In this document: positions 44,597 to 53,242 of the stretch, piece after piece
How the letters are laid out: each line of letters opens with the position of its first letter
Numbering within the stretch: position 1 is the first letter of the stretch
Source of the DNA: JAABTL01 sp964465355
GTDB lineage: Bacteria > Deinococcota > Deinococci > Deinococcales > Trueperaceae
Direction: 5' to 3'
DNA: 64,000 nt
NCBI GenBank assembly: GCA_964465355.1
Contig: CAYXJZ010000004.1
Span: 1-64,000, forward strand
The notes under the pieces: model-generated
What the model was told of the DNA's origin: nothing
The model's input: the letters and a program-made list of their open reading frames with translations, nothing else
Database searches by the model: none
Position numbers and translations under genes: made by a program

Positions 44597-44602
44597 TATC
44601 AT
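44597..44602 (+). promoter_or_regulatory. Candidate leaderless -10 box before the nitrilase gene
   Basis: TATCAT lies five bases before ATG 44608, inside the 16-bp space between two divergent start codons. There is no Shine-Dalgarno sequence for the plus gene and no room for a leader. A -35 would fall inside the RraA coding region. Confidence 0.45.
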
Positions 44603-44607
44603 CCCGC

Positions 44608-45462
44608 ATGGGTACCCTGCGCATCGCCCTGCTCCAGACCAACCCAGGCGACGATCGCGACCGCAACGTCGAGGAGGCCTTCGGCCTGATCGAAGCTGCA
44701 GCCAAAGCCGGCGCCGACATCGTCACCCTGCCCGAGGCCTTCGTCTACCGCGCCCGCGACATGGAGAAACGCTGGGCCGCCGCCGAGACCATCCCCGGCC
44801 CGCTCTCTGAGCGGCTCTCCGCCACGGCCAAGCGCCTTGGCATCCACCTGCTGGCGGGCAGCTACCCGGAGCGGCCCGGGGCCGACGACCCCTCCTACGA
44901 GTCCGACCCGCGCACCTACAACACCAGCCTCCTCTTCGGCCCAGACGGCGAACTGCTGGCGAAGTACCGCAAGATCCACATGTTCGACATGGACTTAGCC
45001 GGTGGCGTCAGCGCCAAGGAGTCGGCGCGCAACCGGCCAGGCGACGAGGTGGTCACGGCCGACACGGCCTTCGGCCGCGTTGGGCTGACGGTCTGCTACG
45101 ACCTGCGCTTCCCCGAGCTGTTCCGCATCCAGGCCCTGCGCGGCGCCTTCCTCTGCTTCGTGCCTTCGAACTTCACCCTCTTCACCGGCAAGGACCACTG
45201 GGAGGTGCTGTTGCGCGCCCGCGCCATCGAGAACGGCGTCTACATCGTGGCGCCGGCCACCATCGGCAAGTCGGACGACTTCAACAGCTACGGCCGCTCG
45301 ATGGTGGTCGATCCATGGGGCACGGTGGTGGCCACGGCATCCGACGGCGTGGGCGTGACCATCGCCGAGATCGACACCGAGCGGCAGGCGCGTATCCAGG
45401 CCTCGCTGCCCAGCCTCAAGAACCGCGTCCCCACCGCTTACCGTGAGGCCACCACCGATTAG
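44608..45462 (+). CDS. Carbon-nitrogen hydrolase (nitrilase superfamily)
   Basis: The protein is 284 residues from ATG 44608. The catalytic triad is visible: E43 (LPEAFVY), K122 (KYRKIHMFDMDL) and C163 (TVCYDLRFPE). The general form fits Nit2/omega-amidase-type amidases, which hydrolyse omega-amides or 2-oxo-acid amides, and the phrase KIHMFDMDLAGG is typical of Nit-type proteins. It is cytoplasmic. A binding-protein gene follows 57 bp later, and the pair may work with the importer. Confidence 0.9.
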   Translation: MGTLRIALLQTNPGDDRDRNVEEAFGLIEAAAKAGADIVTLPEAFVYRARDMEKRWAAAETIPGPLSERLSATAKRLGIHLLAGSYPERPGADDPSYESDPRTYNTSLLFGPDGELLAKYRKIHMFDMDLAGGVSAKESARNRPGDEVVTADTAFGRVGLTVCYDLRFPELFRIQALRGAFLCFVPSNFTLFTGKDHWEVLLRARAIENGVYIVAPATIGKSDDFNSYGRSMVVDPWGTVVATASDGVGVTIAEIDTERQARIQASLPSLKNRVPTAYREATTD

Positions 45463-45519
45463 TGACCGATAAGGTATGAATTAGCGGCGGGCGACCCGTC
45501 GCCCCAAGGAGGCAGCACC

Positions 45520-47034
45520 ATGATCCAGCGCATCGCCCTCACCTTGATCCTAGCCTTGTCCTTCGGGGCCGTGATGGCCCAGTCCACCCTGCGCATCGGC
45601 CTCTCCCTCGGCGCGGCCAACATCAACCCTGCCGAGTCCACCGGCATCGCCGACGCCACCGTCATCCGCCACGTCTTCGAGGGCTTGGTGGGCTTCGATC
45701 CCGACAGCAACCTGGTCCCCGAACTGGCCTCCTCCTGGGTGGTCAACGACGACGCCACGGTGTTCACCTTCACCCTGCGAGAAGGTGTGAGCTTCCACGA
45801 CGGCACGCCCTTCAACGCCGAGACGGCGGCCGCCTACTACAACTGGGTGCTCGATCCGAGCAGCTCAGGCGCCCGCGGGCGCGCGCAGTTGGCCGGCGTG
45901 ACCAGCGTCGAGGCCACCGGTCCCTATGAGCTCACCTTCACGCGCGACTCCTCCAACGGCTCCTTCCTCTTCAACCTGGCGCTGTCGAACAGCCGCATCA
46001 CCAGCCCCGCCTCCATCGAGCTCTACGGCGAGGACATCGGCCGCAACCCGGTGGGCACCGGCCCCTTCCGCTTCGTGAGCTGGGAGGACGGCGTCAGCCT
46101 CACCCTGGAACGGAACCCCGACTACTGGGGCGAGCCGGCGCTGACCGACACGCTCGTCTTCCTCGAGGTGCCCAACAACTCCACCCGCCTTGCCATGCTG
46201 CAGAGCGGCGAGGCCGACTTCATCGAGAACCTGGCGCCGCAGCTGGTCAGCACGGTGGAGGCCGACCCCGACCTGATCCTGCTGGAGCGCATCGGCACCG
46301 CCTCGCGCATCCTGCAGCTCAACACCACCAAGGCGCCCTTCGACGACGTGCGTGTGCGCCATGCGCTGAACCACGCGGTGGACGTCGACCAGATCGTGCG
46401 CATCACCCTGCAGGGCCTAGGCGTGGCGCTCACCGCGCCGATCCCTGACCCGGTCTTCGGCTACGCCGAGCAGCCCGACTACGTCTACGATCCAGAGCTG
46501 GCCCGCTCGCTGCTGGCCGAGGCCGGCTACGCCGACGGCTTCACCGTCACCATGCTCACCTTCATCGGCGACGAGTACGCCTCCGCCGGCCAGATGCTGC
46601 AGCAGTACTTCGCCGAGGTGGGCGTGACGCTGATCATCGACGCCAAGGAGCGCGGCGCCCTGGTCGATCAGATCTTCCTGCCGGTGGAGAGCAACCCCAC
46701 CGAGCTGGCGCTGGTCGGCGCCACCGCCGCCACCAGCGACGCCGACCGCGGCCTTGTACCCTCCTTCGCCACCTGGTCCTTCCCACCGGCTTCGAACAAC
46801 TGGAGCTTCTACAGCAACGAGCGCGTCGACGAGCTGCTGCGGGCCGGCATCGCCACCGCCGCGCCAGAGGAGCGCGCGGCCATCTACGCCGAGGCGCAGG
46901 AGATCATCTGGGCCGACGCGCCGTGGGTCTTCCTCTACAGCGCCACCGCCCTGGCGGCGACGCACACCTCGGTCCACGGCATCCACGTCATGCCGGAGCG
47001 TTCGCTGGACGCGCGTTGGGCCTACCGCGACTGA
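45520..47034 (+). CDS. ABC transporter solute-binding protein, family 5
   Basis: The protein is 504 residues. The signal peptide MIQRIALTLILALSFGAVMAQ ends at a signal-peptidase-I site with no lipobox. The mature part begins STLRIGLSLGAANINPAEST and continues with VFTFTLREGVSFHDGTPFNAETAAAYY and NPVGTGPFRFVSWEDG, the SBP_bac_5 signature. AAGGAGG lies upstream of the ATG. It is the first of three consecutive importer genes. Confidence 0.9.
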   Translation: MIQRIALTLILALSFGAVMAQSTLRIGLSLGAANINPAESTGIADATVIRHVFEGLVGFDPDSNLVPELASSWVVNDDATVFTFTLREGVSFHDGTPFNAETAAAYYNWVLDPSSSGARGRAQLAGVTSVEATGPYELTFTRDSSNGSFLFNLALSNSRITSPASIELYGEDIGRNPVGTGPFRFVSWEDGVSLTLERNPDYWGEPALTDTLVFLEVPNNSTRLAMLQSGEADFIENLAPQLVSTVEADPDLILLERIGTASRILQLNTTKAPFDDVRVRHALNHAVDVDQIVRITLQGLGVALTAPIPDPVFGYAEQPDYVYDPELARSLLAEAGYADGFTVTMLTFIGDEYASAGQMLQQYFAEVGVTLIIDAKERGALVDQIFLPVESNPTELALVGATAATSDADRGLVPSFATWSFPPASNNWSFYSNERVDELLRAGIATAAPEERAAIYAEAQEIIWADAPWVFLYSATALAATHTSVHGIHVMPERSLDARWAYRD

Positions 47035-47074
47035 GCAGCGCCGCCCGCGACGAAGCGAATAGGGAGGGTGGCGA

Positions 47075-48004
47075 ATGAAGGGCGCGACCGGCTACCTGCT
47101 GCAGCGGCTCCTTCAAGCCATCCCCACCCTGCTCGGTGTGCTCATCGTCGTCTTCTTCTTCGTGCGTGCCCTGCCCGGCGATCCCGCTCGGCTCTTCGCC
47201 GGGCAGGACGCCGGGCTGGCGGAGGTCGAGTCGCTGCGCGAGCGGCTCGGCCTCACGCTTTCGGTGCCGCGGCAGTTCGTGGTCTACGTGTCGCGCCTGG
47301 CACAGGGCGACCTCGGCGTCTCCTTCCGCAGCCGGCAGCCCGTCGAGCGGCTGATCCAGCGCAGCCTCGTGCCCACCCTCTACCTGGCTCTGGCCGCCAT
47401 CGCCATCGCGGTGGTGGGCGGCGTGCTCATGGGCTCGCTGGCGGCGTTGCGGCAGGGCTCCTTCTGGGACCTGACGGTGACCAGCGTCTCGGTGCTTGGC
47501 ATCAGCGTGCCCTCCTTCTTCCTTGGATTGCTCCTCATCTACGTCTTCGCCGTGGCCTGGGGCGTGCTGCCGGTCAGCGGCAGCACCAGCGTTCGTGGCC
47601 TCGTGCTGCCCGCCATCACCCTCGGCCTCGGTTCGCTCGGCACCATCGCGCGCTTCACCCGCTCCAGCGTCCTCGAGGTGCTTGGCGAGGACTACATACG
47701 CACCGCGCGCGCCAAGGGGCGCTCACCCACCGTGGTCATCACCCACCACGCCCTGCGCAACGCGCTCATCCCCGTCCTGACCGTGGCCGGCTTGCAGTTC
47801 GGCTCGCTGGTGTCTGGCGCCGTCATCGTCGAGACCATCTTCAACCTGCCCGGCCTCGGCTGGCTGCTCATCCAGTCCATCGACGCCCGCGACTACCCGG
47901 TCATCCAAGCGCTGATGCTGGTGTTCTCGCTGCAGTTCCTGGTCATCAACCTGGTGGTCGACCTGCTCTACGCCATCGTCGACCCGAGGATCAGCTATGG
48001 CTGA
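47075..48004 (+). CDS. ABC importer permease, DppB type
   Basis: The protein is 309 residues with DppB features: YLLQRLLQAIPTLLGVLIVVFFFVRALPGDPA, six helices and the docking loop YIRTARAKGRSPTVVITHHALRNALIP. AGGGAGG precedes the ATG. It overlaps the next permease gene by eight bases. Confidence 0.92.
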   Translation: MKGATGYLLQRLLQAIPTLLGVLIVVFFFVRALPGDPARLFAGQDAGLAEVESLRERLGLTLSVPRQFVVYVSRLAQGDLGVSFRSRQPVERLIQRSLVPTLYLALAAIAIAVVGGVLMGSLAALRQGSFWDLTVTSVSVLGISVPSFFLGLLLIYVFAVAWGVLPVSGSTSVRGLVLPAITLGLGSLGTIARFTRSSVLEVLGEDYIRTARAKGRSPTVVITHHALRNALIPVLTVAGLQFGSLVSGAVIVETIFNLPGLGWLLIQSIDARDYPVIQALMLVFSLQFLVINLVVDLLYAIVDPRISYG

Positions 48005-48929
48005 TGCCGCGCCAGGCATGACACCAGGCATGACACCGGACATGACACCCGGCATGGCCGCCGGCCCACCCGCCAGCCGCCGCGCCCGCTTCCGCAGCTC
48101 GGCGCTCGGCCGCCTGCTGCGCCACCGCAGCGGCGCCGTCGGCCTTGCGCTGTCGCTGACCTTCGTCCTCGTCGCCGTCTTCGGCGGCCTCGTCGCTCCA
48201 TACGAGTTCGCCCGGCCCAACTACATCCACGCGCTCGAGGGCCCGAGCGCCCAGTTCCTGCTCGGCACCGACCCCTTCGGCCGCGACACCTTCAGCCGGC
48301 TGCTCTACGGCGCGCGCTACTCCATCGGCATCGGCGTCAGCGCCGCACTGCTGGCGGCCGTCATCGGCGGCCTCTGGGGGCTCTTGGCCGGCTACATGGG
48401 TGGGTTGGTCGACGGCCTGTCCATGCGCTTTGTCGACGTGATGCTGGCCTTCCCCGGCCTGCTGTTGGCCATCGGCCTCATCACCCTGACCGGTCCCGGC
48501 TTCTGGCCGGTGCTGCTGGCCACCACGGTGTTCGGCGTGCCGCTCTTCGCCAGGCTGGCGCGCGGCCAGACGCTGGCGGTGAAGGAGCGGCTGTTCGTCG
48601 AGGCTGCCCGCGGCCTTGGCAGCAGCCACGCCCGGCTGCTGCTGCAGCACCTGCTGCCCGCCATCCTCTCGCCGCTGCTGGTCTACGCCACGCTGCGCAC
48701 CGGCGTGACCATGCTGGTGGCCTCCGGCCTCTCCTTCCTCGGCCTTGGCCTGCAGCCGCCCACGCCCGAGTGGGGGGCGATGCTCAGCGATGCGCAGCTC
48801 TACCTGCGGACTCATCCCATCCTTGCCTTCGCGCCAGGGGTGGCCATCACGTTGGCGGTGCTGGGCTTCAACCTGCTGGGGGACGGGTTGCGGGACGTGT
48901 TGGATCCGACGTTCAGAGGGCGGGGCTAG
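47997..48929 (+). CDS. ABC importer permease, DppC type, with Met-Thr-Pro repeats
   Basis: The protein is 310 residues with FLLGTDPFGRDTFSRLLYGARYS, six helices and the docking loop FVEAARGLGSSHARLLLQHLLPAILSP. Its N-terminus before the first helix contains imperfect repeats of GMTP/DMTP (residues 7-20), encoded by a 12-bp unit repeated about four times at 48016-48055. This part is cytoplasmic and probably unstructured. Confidence 0.92.
   Translation: MADAAPGMTPGMTPDMTPGMAAGPPASRRARFRSSALGRLLRHRSGAVGLALSLTFVLVAVFGGLVAPYEFARPNYIHALEGPSAQFLLGTDPFGRDTFSRLLYGARYSIGIGVSAALLAAVIGGLWGLLAGYMGGLVDGLSMRFVDVMLAFPGLLLAIGLITLTGPGFWPVLLATTVFGVPLFARLARGQTLAVKERLFVEAARGLGSSHARLLLQHLLPAILSPLLVYATLRTGVTMLVASGLSFLGLGLQPPTPEWGAMLSDAQLYLRTHPILAFAPGVAITLAVLGFNLLGDGLRDVLDPTFRGRG
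48016..48055 (+). repeat. 12-bp tandem repeat at the start of the DppC gene
   Basis: The unit ggcatgacacca and its variants (last base varies, ggc/gac) recur about three and a half times, giving GMTP, GMTP, DMTP, GM. As an in-frame unit of four codons it can change copy number without breaking the gene. Confidence 0.7.
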
Positions 48930-49042
48930 GGTCACGTTCTGAAGTGGGCAGTGCTAGGCCTGGGGGTGGCTCGCTTGGGCGCTGACCACCACCAACTCCA
49001 CCATTCATAGCCAATCCCTTCGTCCAGATCGTCAACGCCGTC

Positions 49043-49071
49043 TTGACGCCGTCACAAACAGCCCGTAGGAT
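49043..49071 (+). promoter_or_regulatory. Sigma70-type promoter of the Lrp-regulator gene
   Basis: -35 TTGACG (49043-49048), exactly 17 bp, and -10 TAGGAT (49066-49071). The start point should lie near 49078, giving a leader of about 27 bases before ATG 49105. The -10 is the same as that of the promoter at 57046. Confidence 0.72.
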
Positions 49072-49104
49072 GACGCCTATCCGCTATCTAGAAGGGCTGA
49101 GTGA

Positions 49105-49587
49105 ATGAATCTGGATGATCTCGACCTTCGTCTGCTCGCCATCCTTCACGAGGACGCACGCGTCTCGCAGTCGGAGCTGGCCGAACGACTGGGCACCTCC
49201 GAGGCCACCGTGCGCCGCCGCATGTTGGCCTTGATCCAGGCCAACGTCATGAAGATCGCGGCGGTGACCAACCCCTTCAAGCTGGGCTTCGAGCTCATCG
49301 TCATCATGGGCCTCAACGTGCAGCACGGTCGGATGCAGGACGTGGAGCAGGCGCTGGCCGAGCTCTCCGAGGTGCGCTTCCTCGGCGTGACGCTAGGGTC
49401 GTACGACCTCATGCTGGAGGCCTGGTTCCGCAGTCGCGAGGAGCTGCTGCACTTCATGACCCAGACCTTGGTGGGCATCCCTGGCATCGTGAGCACCCAC
49501 TCCTACCAGGTGATCAAGCTGTCGAAGTACACCTATGACTGGGGCAAGGACAGTCGACCATGGGTCTCGGCGGGCAGAGATGGCTGA
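49105..49587 (+). CDS. Lrp/AsnC-family transcriptional regulator
   Basis: The protein is 160 residues. The winged helix-turn-helix LDDLDLRLLAILHEDARVSQSELAERLGTSEATVRRRMLALIQANVMK is followed by an AsnC ligand-binding (RAM) domain with VRFLGVTLGSYDLMLEAWFRSREELLHFMTQTLVGIPGIVSTHSYQVIK. It opens the operon of importer, M24 enzyme, amidohydrolase and exporter genes, so an amino acid or amino-acid-like compound is probably the signal. Confidence 0.9.
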   Translation: MNLDDLDLRLLAILHEDARVSQSELAERLGTSEATVRRRMLALIQANVMKIAAVTNPFKLGFELIVIMGLNVQHGRMQDVEQALAELSEVRFLGVTLGSYDLMLEAWFRSREELLHFMTQTLVGIPGIVSTHSYQVIKLSKYTYDWGKDSRPWVSAGRDG

Positions 49588-49614
49588 GGGGCCGTCTACC
49601 AGGGCTGGACGGGG

Positions 49615-50487
49615 ATGAGCGTCTTCAGCGGGCAGGGCTCGTCCATCGCGCCGACATGGATCACCCGGCTCGCCCGCCACCGCTTCGGCCTGGCCGGCGC
49701 GGTCATCCTGACGCTGCTGCTGGCCGTCGCGCTCCTGGCTCCGGTCATCGCGCCCCACGATCCCTTGGCCTTGCGCGGGGCCGAGCGACTGCAGGCACCC
49801 TCGCTCGACCACCTCTTCGGCACCGACATGTTCGGGCGTGACGTGCTGAGCCGTGTCATCTGGGGGGCCCGTTCCTCGCTGCTGGTGGCCTTCGCTGCGG
49901 TCGCCTTCGCCAGCCTGGCTGCCCTGCTCATCGGGACCCTCGCCGGCTTCGTCGGCGGCCTGCTGGACGAAGTCCTCATGCGGGTCATGGACGTGTTCTT
50001 CGCCTTCCCGTCGCTGCTGCTCGCCATCGTCCTTGCCGCCTTCCTCGGGCCAGGCATCCAGAACGTGGTGTTGGCCATCGCCATCGTCTTCACGCCGCCC
50101 CTCAGCCGGGTGGTGCGCTCCGGGGTGTTGAGCGTCAAGGAGTTGGACTTTGTCGACGCCGCCCGCGCGCTGGGGGCAGGGCAGCGGCGCATCGTCCTGC
50201 GCCACGTGCTGCTCAACGCTTGGAGCCCACTGATCATCCAGGCCTCGGTCTACCTGGCCTACGCCGTGCTCACCGAAGCCTCTCTGTCCTTCATCGGCCT
50301 GGGGGTGCAGCCGCCCACGCCGAGCTGGGGCGAGATGCTCTCCTCCAGCCGTTCGATCATGCAGCGCGCACCTTGGGCCGCGATCTTCCCCGGGCTGGTG
50401 CTCTCCCTCTCCGTACTCTCGATCAACTTCTTCGCAGACGGGATCCGTGCAGCCCTCGATCCTCGGCTCGCCCGCAGGCCCGCCTGA
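49615..50487 (+). CDS. ABC importer permease, DppC type
   Basis: The protein is 290 residues with LFGTDMFGRDVLSRVIWGARSS, six helices and the docking loop FVDAARALGAGQRRIVLRHVLLNAWSP. It lies 27 bp after the Lrp gene. Unusually, its DppB partner lies three genes downstream at 53243, separated by the binding protein and the M24 enzyme. Confidence 0.9.
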   Translation: MSVFSGQGSSIAPTWITRLARHRFGLAGAVILTLLLAVALLAPVIAPHDPLALRGAERLQAPSLDHLFGTDMFGRDVLSRVIWGARSSLLVAFAAVAFASLAALLIGTLAGFVGGLLDEVLMRVMDVFFAFPSLLLAIVLAAFLGPGIQNVVLAIAIVFTPPLSRVVRSGVLSVKELDFVDAARALGAGQRRIVLRHVLLNAWSPLIIQASVYLAYAVLTEASLSFIGLGVQPPTPSWGEMLSSSRSIMQRAPWAAIFPGLVLSLSVLSINFFADGIRAALDPRLARRPA

Positions 50488-50545
50488 GCGGACGCCACCG
50501 TCCACGCCCCTTCACTCGAATCCACCGCTCGACCAGGAGGAGAAC

Positions 50546-52066
50546 ATGAAGCCAAGCAACGTGCTACTACTCGCCCTGACCCTGCTCGTCGCGGCCCTTG
50601 GGGCCGCGCTCGCGCAGGACGCCCCCCGCCACGGCGGCACGCTCCGGGCCGGGATGAGCGCCGACCCCAGCTCGCTGGACCCGCACCGGAGCACGGACAC
50701 CACCACCCGCAACATCTTCGAGAACGTCTACGACACGCTGGTGGCCTTCGATCCCAACGGCAACATCGTGCCCTCCCTCGCCCTGAGTTGGGAGGTGCCT
50801 GACCCCACGACCTACGTCTTCGAGCTGCGTGACGATGTGGTCTTCCACTCCGGCCACCCCTTCACCGCTCATGACGTGGTCTTCTCCATCGAGCGCATCA
50901 CCGACCCGGCCACCGCCTCGCCCTGGGCGGCCGACTTCGCCAGCGTCAGCGCCCTGGTCGTTGAGGACGACCACAGGCTGCGCATCGAGCTCAGCGAGCC
51001 CTTCGCCCCCTTCCTCGACAACCTGGCCAAGACCTTCAACGCCATCATGAGCAGAGAGGCGCTGGGCGACGGTGACGCCTCCCAGGTCATCGTCGGCACC
51101 GGTCCCTTCCGCTTCGTGGAGTTCCTGCCCGGCCAACGGCTGGTCCTCGAGCGCAACGCCGAGTACTGGATGGGCGAGTTGCCTTATCTCGACCGCGTCG
51201 AGTTCCTCCCCTTCCCCGACCCGGTGGCGCAGGTCAATGCCCTGAGGACCGGCGCGGTCGACTGGATCGAGTACGTCCCAGACGGTGACGTCGAGTTCCT
51301 GCAGGCCGACCCGCAGTTCACGGTGGTGGGCGGCCTTGGCACCAACTTCCGGGCCCTCTACCTCAACATGGACCGGCCCCCGCTGGACGACGTGCGCGTG
51401 CGGCAGGCCATCGCATGGGCGCTGGATCGCGACGAGATCGTCGACATCGCGCTCTTCGGTGTCGGTGGGGTGACCATCGATGGGGGGCCGGTGCCGCCTG
51501 GCCACTGGGCGCACTACCCCGAGGTCGCCTACACCCGGGACCAGGACCGCGCCCGCGCGCTGTTGGCCGAGGCCGGCCTGCCCGACGGCTTCAGCATGGA
51601 GATGCTGATCAACAGCAACTTCGCCATGCTGCGCACCCCTGCCGAGGTCGTCCAGGCACAGTTGGCGCAAGTGGGCATCCAGCTCAGCATCCGCCTAGAG
51701 GAGTGGACCTCCTACATCGACAGCGTCAACCGCAGCGACTTCAACATCACCGTCCTCGGCACCTCGGGGCTCTCTGACCCGGACTCCTACCTGTTCACTC
51801 AACTCCACTCCACCGAGGGCAGGAATCAGGTCAACTGGGTCGACGCCGAGTTCGACGGCCTGGTGGAGCAAGGCCGTGTGACCGTTGACCAGGACGGGCG
51901 CAAGCGAATCTACGACGAGGCTCAACGACGACTGCTCGACCAGGTGCCCTTGGTCTACCTCTTCCACAGCACCCAGTACGAGGCCATGGCCGCTGACGTC
52001 AGGGGCTTCGAGCACTGGACCAACACCTCCTACCTCGGCCTGCGCACCACCTGGCTCGACCGCTGA
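50546..52066 (+). CDS. ABC transporter solute-binding protein, family 5
   Basis: The protein is 506 residues from ATG 50546, with AGGAGG just upstream. The signal peptide MKPSNVLLLALTLLVAALGAALAQ has no lipobox. Mature DAPRHGGTLRAGMSADPSSLDPHRSTD and VFELRDDVVFHSGHPFTAHDVVFSI fit SBP_bac_5. It feeds the importer split around the M24 gene. The ligand is unknown. Confidence 0.9.
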   Translation: MKPSNVLLLALTLLVAALGAALAQDAPRHGGTLRAGMSADPSSLDPHRSTDTTTRNIFENVYDTLVAFDPNGNIVPSLALSWEVPDPTTYVFELRDDVVFHSGHPFTAHDVVFSIERITDPATASPWAADFASVSALVVEDDHRLRIELSEPFAPFLDNLAKTFNAIMSREALGDGDASQVIVGTGPFRFVEFLPGQRLVLERNAEYWMGELPYLDRVEFLPFPDPVAQVNALRTGAVDWIEYVPDGDVEFLQADPQFTVVGGLGTNFRALYLNMDRPPLDDVRVRQAIAWALDRDEIVDIALFGVGGVTIDGGPVPPGHWAHYPEVAYTRDQDRARALLAEAGLPDGFSMEMLINSNFAMLRTPAEVVQAQLAQVGIQLSIRLEEWTSYIDSVNRSDFNITVLGTSGLSDPDSYLFTQLHSTEGRNQVNWVDAEFDGLVEQGRVTVDQDGRKRIYDEAQRRLLDQVPLVYLFHSTQYEAMAADVRGFEHWTNTSYLGLRTTWLDR

Positions 52067-52074
52067 GCCGGCCG

Positions 52075-53235
52075 GTGGCCGCCACCTTGCCCTACCATTC
52101 CCGCGTCGTGCGCCTCCAGCAGAGCCTGGAGGCGCACGACATCGACCTGCTGCTCACGCTGCGGGCCGCCGACGTCTCCTACCTGACCGGCTTCTTCTTC
52201 GCCCAGACCGAGCGTCCCGCCGGGATCGCGGTGCCACGCCAGGGCCAGCCCGTGCTTCTGCTTCCTCTGCTGGACATCGACCAGGCAGCAGCAGAGTGCT
52301 GGGTCGAGGACGTGCGCACCTACCCCGAGTTCCCCGGCCTCCATCCGCCGATCGCCTGGATGGGGGAGCAGCTCGCCTCCATCGCCCCCCGCGGCCGCAT
52401 AGGGGTGGTGGGCGGCCCGCTCGGAGGTGGTGAGCAGGCGCTCCTGGCCGCGGGGCTGCCGGAGGCGACCCTGGTCCCGGCACCCGACCTGCTCGGCGCC
52501 CTGCGCCAGGTCAAGGGGCCCGAGGAGCTGGTGGCCATCCGCGCCGCCGCCCACTACGCCGACCGTTGCCAGGAGGTGGGCGTCGAGTTGCTGCGCGGCC
52601 GCCAGGCCAGCACCGAGTACGAGCTGCTGGTGGCCATCCAGGCGCGGGTGCAGGCCGAGATGGTGCGCGAGCGTCGCGACTTGGCGGCGGCCCGTGGCCT
52701 GGTTTCAGGTGCCGTGGTCTCCGGCCCCAAGACCGCCTTCCCCCATGGCTTCACTTCCCAGCGCACGCTGCGCTCCGGCGAGGCTGTCATGCTCTCCTTC
52801 GGCACCACCGTAGACGGCTACCGCGCCGAGAACACCCGCACCTACTGGCTGGGCGCCATGGAACCCCGGGCGCGCGAGCTGGATCAGGCTGTTGTGGCGG
52901 CACAGGCGGCAGGCCGCGCCATGGTGGCGCCTGGTACGCGTTGCTGCGATGTCGACGCCGCCGCTACCAAGCAACTGCGTTTGGCCGGCTTCGGTGGCCT
53001 GCTGCGCCACCGCATCGGGCACGGCATAGGCCTGGAGGGACACGAGTCGCCTTGGCTGGAGAGCGGTGATCCCACCCTGTTGGCGGCTCGCATGGTGGTG
53101 AGCGTCGAGCCTGGTCTCTACCAAGCCGGCTACGCCGGCTTCCTCATCGCCGACACGGTCCTGGTGACGGAGGACGGAAGCACCTCACTCACGAATTCGC
53201 CCCGCCCCGCCGCCGAGACGCCGATCGACTGGTGA
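52075..53235 (+). CDS. M24-family protein with degenerate metal site (creatinase-like fold)
   Basis: The protein is 386 residues from GTG 52075. It has the creatinase N-terminal domain and a pita-bread C-terminal domain. Of the five usual metal ligands, the two Asp are replaced by S241 (MLSFG) and E252 (RAENTRT). H316 (RIGHGIG) and E345 (VSVEPGLY) remain, and the last Glu is A359 (FLIADTV). PHG with H224 is kept. Metal-dependent prolidases need all five, whereas creatinases work without metal. So it may be a non-metal amidinohydrolase or ectoine-hydrolase-like enzyme, or inactive. It lies inside an importer operon. Confidence 0.82.
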   Translation: MAATLPYHSRVVRLQQSLEAHDIDLLLTLRAADVSYLTGFFFAQTERPAGIAVPRQGQPVLLLPLLDIDQAAAECWVEDVRTYPEFPGLHPPIAWMGEQLASIAPRGRIGVVGGPLGGGEQALLAAGLPEATLVPAPDLLGALRQVKGPEELVAIRAAAHYADRCQEVGVELLRGRQASTEYELLVAIQARVQAEMVRERRDLAAARGLVSGAVVSGPKTAFPHGFTSQRTLRSGEAVMLSFGTTVDGYRAENTRTYWLGAMEPRARELDQAVVAAQAAGRAMVAPGTRCCDVDAAATKQLRLAGFGGLLRHRIGHGIGLEGHESPWLESGDPTLLAARMVVSVEPGLYQAGYAGFLIADTVLVTEDGSTSLTNSPRPAAETPIDW

Positions 53236-53242
53236 GCCTGGC

